From positions 1 through 59,129 of the forward strand of contig CANQQE010000017.1 of assembly GCA_947625935.1 (NCBI GenBank): a DNA stretch of 59,129 nt. Reading direction: 5' to 3'. The position numbers and the translations under genes are program-made. The stretch comes from an uncultured Muribaculaceae bacterium (lineage in GTDB: Bacteria; Bacteroidota; Bacteroidia; Bacteroidales; Muribaculaceae). Positions within the stretch are counted from its first letter, which is position 1, and every line of letters starts with the position of its first letter. Positions 51,675 through 59,129 of the stretch are shown piece after piece. The notes under the pieces are model-generated. The model worked only from the letters and a program-made list of their open reading frames with translations. It was not told the origin of the DNA and did no database searches.

Positions 51675-51947
51675 ATGAACACAACAACACTGCCGGCTCC
51701 GGCCACGCCCCGCGGGCTGAGAGCGAAAAGAACCCTCGCCAAAGGGATCGCCCACATCACTTCCGAGAAATTCAGCACAGCCGCCGTCGTCATGGCCGCT
51801 ATCGTCGGCTACTGCGCCGCCATCAGCGGCGACTCCGCCATGACAGCCGCCTCGGCTCTGGCGTTCATCGCCGGATTCACCCCCTGGTCGCTGCGGGCCT
51901 CGCTCCGCCACTCCAACCGCCAAGCCAAGAAAGGGGGTGAGCTATGA
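51675..51947 (+). CDS. Small membrane protein, holin-like
   Basis: 90 residues from ATG 51675. Basic N-terminus (PRGLRAKRTLAKG), then two hydrophobic segments (FSTAAVVMAAIVGYCAAISG and AMTAASALAFIAGFTPW) and a basic tail ending KKGGEL. The size and topology fit a phage holin, but no family signature proves it. Its 5' leader is the switchable RNA element. Overlaps the next gene by ATGA. Confidence 0.5.
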   Translation: MNTTTLPAPATPRGLRAKRTLAKGIAHITSEKFSTAAVVMAAIVGYCAAISGDSAMTAASALAFIAGFTPWSLRASLRHSNRQAKKGGEL

Positions 51948-52243
51948 ACCGCGCGGAATATCTCAAGAAAGTGGAGGAGGTGATAACCCGCACGGGCGAC
52001 GCCTCCGGCATGGGCGAGACCGCCCCTGTGGTGGCCATGTTCCTCGCCGGCTTCGAGCCTGTGTTGCCGCCCGCCGCGTCACCCGACAACATGACCTCGC
52101 TCGAGATCGCCCAGGCCCTCGAGGACACCTGCTCTCTGACGACATCTGACGTGGCCGCCGTGATGGTGCGGCTGGGCTACCGCCTGAACGTCAACGACTA
52201 CCGCGGCCTCGAGTGGGCGATGCGGGCCGTCGCCGGAGATTGA
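51944..52243 (+). CDS. Hypothetical phage protein
   Basis: 99 residues, helical, no TM (LEIAQALEDTCSLTTSDVAA, VRLGYRLNVNDYRGLEWAMR). Coupled to the holin-like gene. The position before the tape measure gene suggests a tail-assembly-related role, by inference only. Confidence 0.5.
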   Translation: MNRAEYLKKVEEVITRTGDASGMGETAPVVAMFLAGFEPVLPPAASPDNMTSLEIAQALEDTCSLTTSDVAAVMVRLGYRLNVNDYRGLEWAMRAVAGD

Positions 52244-52252
52244 CCCGACGGT

Positions 52253-52283
52253 TTGGTCATTCTCATAAAGTTGGTTATATTTG
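52253..52283 (+). promoter_or_regulatory. Promoter of small membrane protein cassette, copy 2
   Basis: TTG (52253-52255), 20-base spacer, TATATTTG (52276-52283). Confidence 0.6.
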
Positions 52284-52299
52284 CGAATATTTCAGAATC

Positions 52300-52533
52300 A
52301 TGTCGGTTTTGTCAATAATGCACTTCCCCGGATCGCTCGTCGATATCCTGTTCTGGCTCGGTTTGCTGGCCTTGGCGTTATTATTGCTGAGAGTGGCCGG
52401 CTCGGTGCTGATTTTCTTCGGATTCTGGCTTTGGTATGTGGTCAGAGGCCGGCTGAAGGAATTCAACCACAAGATTCTCAATGACCCCGATTTCCTGTCA
52501 TTCGACAAGGATACCGGCAAATTCCACTGGTGA
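52300..52533 (+). CDS. Small membrane protein, copy 2 of a duplicated cassette
   Basis: 77 residues, one long hydrophobic segment, ending DKDTGKFHW. 70 of the first 73 residues equal copy 1 at 40543. It has its own promoter and a strong terminator, so it is an independent unit (a moron-like cassette) inside the tail module. Function unknown; superinfection exclusion or membrane-linked lysis control are possibilities only. Confidence 0.65.
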   Translation: MSVLSIMHFPGSLVDILFWLGLLALALLLLRVAGSVLIFFGFWLWYVVRGRLKEFNHKILNDPDFLSFDKDTGKFHW

Positions 52534-52554
52534 CGTTCATATAGCGCCTCTATA

Positions 52555-52598
52555 ACGGCGGGCGGCCCCGGCAATCAGGGAGTCGCCCGCCGTCTTTT
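52555..52598 (+). terminator. Terminator after the membrane-protein cassette
   Basis: ACGGCGGGCG (52555-52564) and CGCCCGCCGT (52584-52593), then CTTTTT. Confidence 0.85.
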
Positions 52599-52648
52599 TA
52601 TCATTCCGCGGCGGGCGATAGCTTCGCGGGCGAACCATAACCCGCTAT

Positions 52649-55600
52649 ATGAAAGACTATAAGAGAGTGGCCGAGGTTGACCTCAAGGTCAATTCCAAGG
52701 CCGCGGAGGAAAAGCTCGACAAGCTGCAGACGAAAGCGAAGGATCTCCGTGAGAAATTCGCCGACGCTTTCCGCAAGGGCGACACAAAAGGCATCGATAA
52801 ATACAACTCCGAGCTGAAAAAAGTCAACAAGGAGATTGAGGTCATGTGCACCAACGCCTCTAATATCAGGGCGGCTATGGTCCGGCTCGACAAGGCCACG
52901 CCCAAGGAGCTGCAGCGCACCATCAAGATGATCAACACCGAGCTCAACAGCGGTCGCGTGGTCCGCGGCTCAAAGGAGTGGGACTTGTACATCGAAAAGC
53001 TCAAGCAGGTCAAGGACGAGCTTCGGTCTGTGCAGGGGGAGCATAAGGAGACCGAGAGCTTCATGTCGCGGTTCGCCGGGAAATTCACGAAATGGTGGGG
53101 GACATACACGATTTTGACCGACGCCATCGGCGGGGTGCAGATGAAGCTCTCGCAGATGAAACAGAATTACCGCGACAAGGGTGAGTCCGCGGCCAACCTT
53201 AAAGCGTTGACCGGCCTTGACGACGATTCCATCTCATGGCTCACAAAGCAAGCTGAGACACTGTCGACCGCGATGGACGAGTCGGGGCTGCGCATCACCC
53301 AGTCAAGCAAGGAAATCCTTGACGCGTATATGCTCGTCGGGTCCAATAAGCCGGAGCTGCTTTCGGCCAAGGAGGAGTTGAACTCTGTCACCATCGAGGC
53401 CATGAGGCTCGCGAGCGCGGCCAAGATGAAGCTCAACCCCGCCGTGGATGCGATGACCACCGCCCTGAACCAATACGGCGAGGGAGCCGATCAGGCAGCG
53501 AGATATGTCAACGTCCTGGCCGCCGGGTCTAAATTCGGCGCGGCCAACGTTGAACAGCAAGCGGCCGCGATCCTTAAATCAGGCACCGCCGCCGCTTCGG
53601 CCAATGTCCCGATCGAGGAACTGGTGGGGTCGATAGAGATGCTTGGCGAAAAAGGCATAAAGGGGGAAATCGCCGGCACAGGTCTTAAAAAGTTCTTCCT
53701 TGTCCTGCAGACAGGGGCTAAGGAGACCAATCCCAAAGTGGTGGGCCTTTCCACCGCTCTCGAGAACTTAAAAGCCGCGGTCGACGCCGCTGAAAAGAAA
53801 ACGGTCGGTGGCGGGGCGGCTTTCCTGAAAAAGATGTTCGGAGAGGAGGCATTTTCAATCGCCTCGATCCTTGCCGACAACACTGCCAAAGTCAAGGAGT
53901 ACACCGAGGCGGTCACCGGTACTCAGACCGCCATGGAGCAGGCCGCCATAAACAGTGACACTGACGCGGCCAAAATGGCTCAGATGCGCAATAAAATCGA
54001 GGAAGCCGGGAACGCGCTTATCGAAAAGCTCAACCCGTCACTGGGCGTTTTGGTCAGTTGGAGCTCCAAACTTATCGGCGTTTTGCCCGGTCTTATCGAC
54101 GGGTTGATAGCGTGCAAAGGCACCATACTGACGCTCGTGGCGGCTTATGCGGTCTATAACGCGTATCAGGTCCGCACCATAGCGTTGCGCAAGCTCAAAG
54201 TGTTTTGGCACCGCAAAGTCATCGCCTCGTGCAGACAGGCTTACGCGACTATCGTAAAACATCCCTACGGGGTCGTCATCGCCGCCGCGGCATTATTAGT
54301 CGGGATTCTGATTGACGTGGTCAGAGCGCACAATCGCGTGGGTGAGGCTCAGAAAGCTCTCAACGACATAAAGAAAGGCGCGATAGAGCGTATGTCGGAC
54401 GAACGCGTCAAATTGGATCTGCTTGTGGCCGCAGCCCGTAACGAGAAACTTTCGCTTGACCAACGGCAGGCGGCCATCGACAAACTTAATCAGATAATCC
54501 CGAATTACAACGCGGCCCTCGACGCCACCACCGGGAAATACACGGAAAACAAGGTGGCTCTCGATGAATATATCAAATCATTGACCCGCAAATATGAAAT
54601 CGAGGGGGCGAAGGAGAAACTGGCTGAACTCGGCAAAGAAAAAGCCGATTTAATATATAAGAGGGGGCGTACTCAGGCAAAATTAGATTCAGAGTTAACG
54701 AAAGAATACAATAAACGGGTCAACGCCACATTGTATGATGGTGCGTTGGGCGAGAGTGAGGATTTTTTTGACAAAAAAGATTTCGATGGTTTTGTAATTA
54801 GAACATTAAGAAAGAAAATAGCTAATTTAGACAAAAAGATAGAGAATAAATCCAAGGCATTGGATATTATCGCTGGGACATATGCAGAGGATTTGCAGAA
54901 GGACGCTATCAAGGACGCCAATCCTGATCCCGATCCACCTGATCCACCACAGCCTAAAGGCACCCCCGTAGCTGTAGAGGATGAGAAGGAACGCAAAAAA
55001 GCCGCTGCGGCGGCCAAAAAGGCGTTGGAGGATGAGATGAAAAATCAGAAAGCGGCGCGTGACCTGCTGCTGTCGGAAAATCAAGCGGCCTACAACGATG
55101 ACCGGGTGAATTATGACGAGTATGTGCGCACCAAGGAGAAAATCCACATGGATTACTTCGCCAAGGTCAAGGAGCTGCTGAAAGAAAAAGGTCTCACGGA
55201 GACCGCTTATTACGCCGACATAGCCAAACAGGAGGAAGAATACCGCTCGGCATCGCTAAAGCGGGTGAAAGACAACGAGCTGAAGGAGCTGAAATCGTCA
55301 TACGATTCGCAACAGGCTCAGAATCTCGCGGCGCGTTCCGCTGGGCTGAAGGACTATCTCGAATATACCGCCGACAAGGAGCGTATTGACCGTGACTACA
55401 TCTCGGCCCAAAAGAAAGTCTACGAATCCCGGGGGCTCACAGAGACGGCTGAATATGCGGCTCTGCTCAAAAAAGAGGAGGAGATGCGTGCCAAGGCTAT
55501 CGAAAAAAGACGCAAACTTTCTCTTGAGGGGGTGGAAGATGAGCACGCGTGGAAAGTTGACAGCATCACGGAACGGTACTTCGATCCCGGCGATTCCATA

Positions 55601-56884
55601 TTCCAAAACAAGAAAGCTTACGACGAGGCTCTGCTTGAGGAGGATTTGCGCTATCTCCGCGAACGGAGGGATTTGTTTGAGCAGCATTCTCCTGAATGGC
55701 AGCAGGTAAACAAACAGATTAACGACCGCGTCGCGCAAGACCAGCTCGACAAGCAGAAGGAGACCGCAGACGCCTATCTGGCCTTTGAACAGGAGTATAG
55801 GAAATTGTCAGGCTCCCAACGGGAAAAACTGGAGCTTGATATGCTCGCCGAGCTGCACCGACAGGGGTTGCTGTCGGAGGAGGAATATCAAAGGGCCGTC
55901 GGGAAAATCAAAGACAAGTACCGCAAGGATGATCAACAAAAGGCCATGCAGACCCAGTCGGAGTACACCGACATGATACTTGGGCTTTACAACTCATTCG
56001 ACGCGCTTTTCAAGGATTTGGGGGAGACCGGCAAAGATTTCTGGGATCGCCTCGCCGACGCGGCAGCGGCATCGTTCGCCGTGATGGGGGCCATGATGTC
56101 CCAATATTCGGCATACGCCAACGCCGAACGCGATCTGGAGATCTCCAAAATCGAGAAGCGTTATGACCGGGAAATCGCCGCCGCCGGAAAAAATTCAAAG
56201 AAAAAAGAGCGGCTTGAGAAGCAGAAGGAGGACGCCATAGCCAAGGTCAAAAAGAAACATAACGACAAGGCGATGAAGATAGAGCTGGCTCAAGCCGTCG
56301 CGCAAACCGCTTTAGCCGCCATCGCCGCCTACGCCTCAGGTTCGAAAGTAAACGTCTGGCTCGGCCCGGTAGCCGCCGCAATGGCTACGGCGGCGGGGAT
56401 GTTGCAGATAGCCGCCATAAAGAAACAGCACGAGGCTCAGGCCGCGGGGTACTATGACGGCGGGTTCACCCGTCGCGACCCTGACGACCGCAGAGAGGTC
56501 GGGGTGGTTCACGCCAATGAGTTCGTCGCCAACCACAAGGCTGTGTCAAATCCCGCCCTGTCGCCGATACTGAGGCTCATCGACCATGCGCAGCGCAACA
56601 ATACGGTCGGGTCGCTGACCGCCGACGATGTGAGCGTCGCGTTAGGACGAGGAGGCGGGGTGAGTCCGAGAGGGGAGGGGAGCGGCGTGCCGTTCGACCC
56701 GTCGGGGCTTACCATAGCCGCCGGCGATATGGCCGCTTCGGCTCAACGGGCCAACGCCGCCATCGACAGGCTCAACGCCAATCTCGAGGACGGCATCGAG
56801 GCTGTGGTGATCCTTGACGGCGAGAGGGGATTCCATAAGCGTTACACCGACTTTCAGAAACTTATTAAAAATCCCAAACGATGA
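52649..56884 (+). CDS. Phage tail tape measure protein
   Basis: 1411 residues. TP901-type layout: an N-terminal coiled coil (~1-140), a tape-measure core ~150-460 (GLRITQSSKEILDAYMLVGS, AGTGLKKFFLVLQTGAKETN), hydrophobic segments ~480-515 and ~540-560, a Pro-rich linker near 760 (PDPPDPPQPKG), and long charged coiled coils ~780-1130. The C-terminal region has a hydrophobic repeat (AVAQTALAAIAAYASG) and HANEFVANHKAV. It sets tail length and forms part of the DNA channel in siphophages. Bases 54640-54910 are more AT-rich than the rest, suggesting a recombined patch. The next gene overlaps by 4 bp. Confidence 0.88.
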   Translation: MKDYKRVAEVDLKVNSKAAEEKLDKLQTKAKDLREKFADAFRKGDTKGIDKYNSELKKVNKEIEVMCTNASNIRAAMVRLDKATPKELQRTIKMINTELNSGRVVRGSKEWDLYIEKLKQVKDELRSVQGEHKETESFMSRFAGKFTKWWGTYTILTDAIGGVQMKLSQMKQNYRDKGESAANLKALTGLDDDSISWLTKQAETLSTAMDESGLRITQSSKEILDAYMLVGSNKPELLSAKEELNSVTIEAMRLASAAKMKLNPAVDAMTTALNQYGEGADQAARYVNVLAAGSKFGAANVEQQAAAILKSGTAAASANVPIEELVGSIEMLGEKGIKGEIAGTGLKKFFLVLQTGAKETNPKVVGLSTALENLKAAVDAAEKKTVGGGAAFLKKMFGEEAFSIASILADNTAKVKEYTEAVTGTQTAMEQAAINSDTDAAKMAQMRNKIEEAGNALIEKLNPSLGVLVSWSSKLIGVLPGLIDGLIACKGTILTLVAAYAVYNAYQVRTIALRKLKVFWHRKVIASCRQAYATIVKHPYGVVIAAAALLVGILIDVVRAHNRVGEAQKALNDIKKGAIERMSDERVKLDLLVAAARNEKLSLDQRQAAIDKLNQIIPNYNAALDATTGKYTENKVALDEYIKSLTRKYEIEGAKEKLAELGKEKADLIYKRGRTQAKLDSELTKEYNKRVNATLYDGALGESEDFFDKKDFDGFVIRTLRKKIANLDKKIENKSKALDIIAGTYAEDLQKDAIKDANPDPDPPDPPQPKGTPVAVEDEKERKKAAAAAKKALEDEMKNQKAARDLLLSENQAAYNDDRVNYDEYVRTKEKIHMDYFAKVKELLKEKGLTETAYYADIAKQEEEYRSASLKRVKDNELKELKSSYDSQQAQNLAARSAGLKDYLEYTADKERIDRDYISAQKKVYESRGLTETAEYAALLKKEEEMRAKAIEKRRKLSLEGVEDEHAWKVDSITERYFDPGDSIFQNKKAYDEALLEEDLRYLRERRDLFEQHSPEWQQVNKQINDRVAQDQLDKQKETADAYLAFEQEYRKLSGSQREKLELDMLAELHRQGLLSEEEYQRAVGKIKDKYRKDDQQKAMQTQSEYTDMILGLYNSFDALFKDLGETGKDFWDRLADAAAASFAVMGAMMSQYSAYANAERDLEISKIEKRYDREIAAAGKNSKKKERLEKQKEDAIAKVKKKHNDKAMKIELAQAVAQTALAAIAAYASGSKVNVWLGPVAAAMATAAGMLQIAAIKKQHEAQAAGYYDGGFTRRDPDDRREVGVVHANEFVANHKAVSNPALSPILRLIDHAQRNNTVGSLTADDVSVALGRGGGVSPRGEGSGVPFDPSGLTIAAGDMAASAQRANAAIDRLNANLEDGIEAVVILDGERGFHKRYTDFQKLIKNPKR

Positions 56885-58899
56885 TTGAACTGTTTTTAGA
56901 CGGACTGCGCGCCATCCCCAAGGATAACGCGAGCATCAAGGTAACTCTCGAGAATCCCTACTTCACCAAATCAGCGTCATACACCTACGACATCGAGCTC
57001 CCGCTGGACATCGACGAAAACCGCCGCATCTTCGGGTATATAGGCCGCATCGACGTGTCAAAGGAGGAAAGATGCCTGACGGCTTCCCTCATGGCCGACA
57101 ATAACCCCGTCGTCATCGGCTTGGCCAATATAACCTCGGTCACGGAAACAGCGGTTAAAATTCAGATTCTCGGCGGCAACGCCGCCTACAACCAGAGAAA
57201 CAAGCTCGACAAAGTTTTCATAGATGAGCTTGACCTCGGTGACTGGTACGACTATACTTGGCCCGACGGTTCCTGGTGGGACGGTGAAAAATGGCGATAT
57301 TCCCCCGGCAGAAAACTCCGCGGCAACACAAGTCTGATTTTTTGGCGCACCCTCGGCTCGACAGCGGGACAGAGGGATGAAGCGGGGATGTACACGCAGA
57401 TTAATAACATCTGCGACGGAAACTATCCTTGGGTTGCTTATCCGGTAATAAATTCCACTTGCGATTTCGTGTGCAATCCAATAGGATATTACGAGGGTGA
57501 GTATCAGGAGGGCGGCACACCGAGGGCGTTCTATATCGACGTATACGACTCTCGTGAAGCGTATTTGAGGGGGGAGGTGACAAATTTCGCCGTTCAGCCT
57601 TTTGTTTATGTGATGGCCGAGCTTATCGCTAAAGCCACCGGCATGACACTGAAAAGGGAGGATAACGCCCTTTACACCGACCCGTTCCTGCGCAGAATCT
57701 TCATTGTCAACGCCAACAACTGCATACTGTGCAATAAATGCCTGCCCCACTGGTCGGTCAACGACTGGTGGACTTATGTGGAGGATGCTTTCGGAGTGGC
57801 TGCCTTGATGGATCCTGTCGCCGGCACAATGGAGATTGTCAAGAGGTCGGCTTTCTATAATGATGGAAGGAGCAGCCCGACAGTGCTTGCGGAGGTGGTG
57901 GACGGGTTCACCGCCGAGATTGGAGACGAGACCAACTTCGACATATCGGTCGCTTCTGTCGGTTTTGACGGCCACGACAACTGCGACATCGACATTTTAC
58001 CGGAAATTGTGATGAACAACGCTGTTTTCAACGACGCGTTCACATCCACCGAGCAACTTGCCGCCTGGTTCAAGACACTGCCCCAATCCCAAGTCAAGAA
58101 CTATAAAAACGTGATTTTCAGAGTTAAGGACGGTCGCTGGTTCATTATATCCACAAAGGCGAAATCCCCCGTCACTGTGCTGCTTGAGGTTAATATGCTA
58201 AGGCCGAGGTGTGACAACTCCGAGTCGGATGATGTAGATGTCTCGTTAAAATTCGTCCCGGCCAGTTGGAAAGATTATGATATACCGGTGCATCCGGCGA
58301 GTAAAGCGAATATCGCACTCTCTGACTGGCCAAAGGCGTCCATCCCGTTCAAGATTCTCGTTAAGCCCGACATCTCCAACATGGAGTGGTACAAGGACGC
58401 TACAGACACGTTTGACATCGACTCGTATCTCAACAACTCTGACGATACGCAAGAGGAGCACCAGTCTGACACCGATTTGCCCGATGTGGTCTACATCGCA
58501 TTGGCCAACTTCGACAACAGGGCGGAAGTCGATGCGCATTTAGAGTATTACGACGGGGTCAAGAAAGATACCCGGTTCAGGTACCCGGCTGCGATTACCC
58601 GGCAACAAGTTGTTATCGGATCGTCAGGGGCGGTTCTGGAGTCGGGTTCTGCTGACAGCTTGTCGCTAATTCCCGTTCCGGGGCAAAACAATCTCGCCAA
58701 TTCGACTATCGCCGATTCTGTCAGGGTGAACTCCAGGATCAAGCACTGTTTTAGTTTCGTCTCATCCTCGATTCCGAATCCTAACACGGTTTTTCTGATA
58801 CGCAACAAACGGTTTGTTTGTGAGAAAATCGAGATTAATGTTTCTGCTTCCGGCCTTGACCGTTTGATGACCGGCTATTTCTATGAACTTGAATCATAG
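56881..58899 (+). CDS. Phage tail-associated protein
   Basis: 672 residues, beta-rich. Starts MIELFLDGLRAIPKDNASIK. Four Cys are close together in NANNCILCNKCLPHW (about residue 280), and KPFVYVMAELIAK-like helices precede it. Following the tape measure gene with a 4-bp overlap, it is likely a distal-tail or baseplate component; no named family recognised. It ends TAG at 58897-58899, overlapping the stop of the convergent recombinase fragment by 2 bp. Confidence 0.6.
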   Translation: MIELFLDGLRAIPKDNASIKVTLENPYFTKSASYTYDIELPLDIDENRRIFGYIGRIDVSKEERCLTASLMADNNPVVIGLANITSVTETAVKIQILGGNAAYNQRNKLDKVFIDELDLGDWYDYTWPDGSWWDGEKWRYSPGRKLRGNTSLIFWRTLGSTAGQRDEAGMYTQINNICDGNYPWVAYPVINSTCDFVCNPIGYYEGEYQEGGTPRAFYIDVYDSREAYLRGEVTNFAVQPFVYVMAELIAKATGMTLKREDNALYTDPFLRRIFIVNANNCILCNKCLPHWSVNDWWTYVEDAFGVAALMDPVAGTMEIVKRSAFYNDGRSSPTVLAEVVDGFTAEIGDETNFDISVASVGFDGHDNCDIDILPEIVMNNAVFNDAFTSTEQLAAWFKTLPQSQVKNYKNVIFRVKDGRWFIISTKAKSPVTVLLEVNMLRPRCDNSESDDVDVSLKFVPASWKDYDIPVHPASKANIALSDWPKASIPFKILVKPDISNMEWYKDATDTFDIDSYLNNSDDTQEEHQSDTDLPDVVYIALANFDNRAEVDAHLEYYDGVKKDTRFRYPAAITRQQVVIGSSGAVLESGSADSLSLIPVPGQNNLANSTIADSVRVNSRIKHCFSFVSSSIPNPNTVFLIRNKRFVCEKIEINVSASGLDRLMTGYFYELES

Positions 58900-59129
58900 G
58901 TTCCCCTTGAAGTGCTTGGTCTCGCTGTGCACCGGCATATCCCGCCCCTGAAGATATTTGTTTGTGGTTGATATGTCGGTGTGCCTTGCCTGGTCTCTGG
59001 CTATGACGATGCCTTTGGCGTTGGCCAAATCCCTTATGCCGCTGTCTTTTAAGGGGTCAGCGGATTTTCCCGGTGGGCGGGGATGATGTCGGAGTATAGT
59101 GTTACCTTTGCAAAATGAAACCAGACCAA
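58896..59129 (-). CDS. Tyrosine recombinase/integrase C-terminal part (runs off window)
   Basis: About 77 codons, open to the window edge. The end reads ARDQARHTDISTTNKYLQG, matching the catalytic GH..I.TT..Y box of phage integrases (His and nucleophile Tyr), then RDMPVHSETKHFKGNL. The HxxR arginine box cannot be identified with confidence. The first ~25 codons overlap the repeat block 59054-59106, which looks intergenic in the other copy, so this may be a 5'-truncated remnant rather than an intact gene. Confidence 0.45.
59054..59106 (+). repeat. 53-bp block related to the block at the window start (inverted)
   Basis: See 24-77. On the plus strand it ends in TACCTTTG (59103-59110), a -7-like element, with ATG at 59115 (MKPDQ, runs off). 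It could be a promoter leader of an outward gene, or the 5' part of the recombinase frame on the other strand. Confidence 0.6.

Noticed and set aside
43142-59129. Full reassignment of TAG throughout the phage-like module
   Set aside because: hicB and the tail-associated gene appear to use TAG as a real stop, and no suppressor tRNA was seen in the window, so only partial or conditional suppression remains plausible.
59115-59129. Start of a plus-strand gene (MKPDQ) after a TACCTTTG box
   Set aside because: Only five codons are visible, and the same bases lie in an open recombinase frame on the other strand. Not enough to call a gene.

Overview
The window looks like a Bacteroidales chromosome segment, most likely Muribaculaceae or a close relative. 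The basis is established family knowledge: promoters of the TTG-N19/20-TAnnTTTG type and no clear Shine-Dalgarno sequences; surface lipoproteins and type IX-like C-terminal sorting domains; a BtuB/BtuG cobalamin locus; HflX, a PiT transporter with a cytoplasmic tail, and DUF5053/DUF4286-type proteins. No taxonomic search was possible. The two ends carry related ~53-bp blocks in opposite orientation, so the window may be a whole contig broken in a repeated element.

Layout. (1) 1-480: repeat block, a near-tandem doublet, a perfect hairpin and tRNA-Ser(GCT), resembling the flank of an island lying to the left. (2) 486-29150: mostly housekeeping genes: META-domain lipoprotein, ispE, grpE-dnaJ, dnaB, a long rod-like ncRNA (6S-like), a glycosyltransferase and an LTA-synthase-like sulfatase, ruvC-DUF4286-glycosyltransferase, a PfkB sugar kinase, malate dehydrogenase, a secreted M6 metalloprotease, adk, hpt, an inositol-monophosphatase-family gene, an Lrp regulator, a metal-binding lipoprotein plus ABC ATPase without a permease, a TPM-domain protein, dgt, hflX, a two-component system and a convergent PiT phosphate transporter. 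(3) 29265-39321: a cobalamin-riboswitch operon encoding a BtuB-like TonB receptor and four surface or secreted proteins. Three of these carry BtuG-like/DUF5074-like propeller regions, and one is a 1258-residue multidomain protein.

(4) 39345-59129: accessory DNA. After an orphan leucine-rich-repeat fragment and a coiled-coil protein come: a promoter-plus-gene cassette for a small membrane protein, repeated almost identically 12 kb further on; a small GC-rich unit (41.0-43.06 kb) that ends beside a fragment of a tRNA-Ser 3' end; and a phage-like module with a repressor and palindromic operator, LuxR-type regulator, primase-helicase, small early genes, antirepressor-like gene, HicA/HicB toxin-antitoxin, DUF5053 gene, a small holin-like membrane protein, tape measure protein, a tail-associated protein and the C-terminal end of a tyrosine recombinase. 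No terminase, portal or capsid gene is visible.

The most unusual observations are: (a) two otherwise intact phage-type genes, the primase-helicase and the antirepressor, are each split by one in-frame TAG, and the LuxR-type gene ends TAG-AAC-TGA; (b) a promoter-driven structured RNA at 51.46-51.67 kb has a terminator whose loop carries an 18-nt arm able to pair perfectly with the sequence just before the next start codon or, through 12 nt, with the RNA's own 5' end; (c) an 18-bp near-perfect inverted repeat overlaps the hicAB promoter; (d) the duplicated membrane-protein cassette; (e) the enlarged cobalamin-capture operon.
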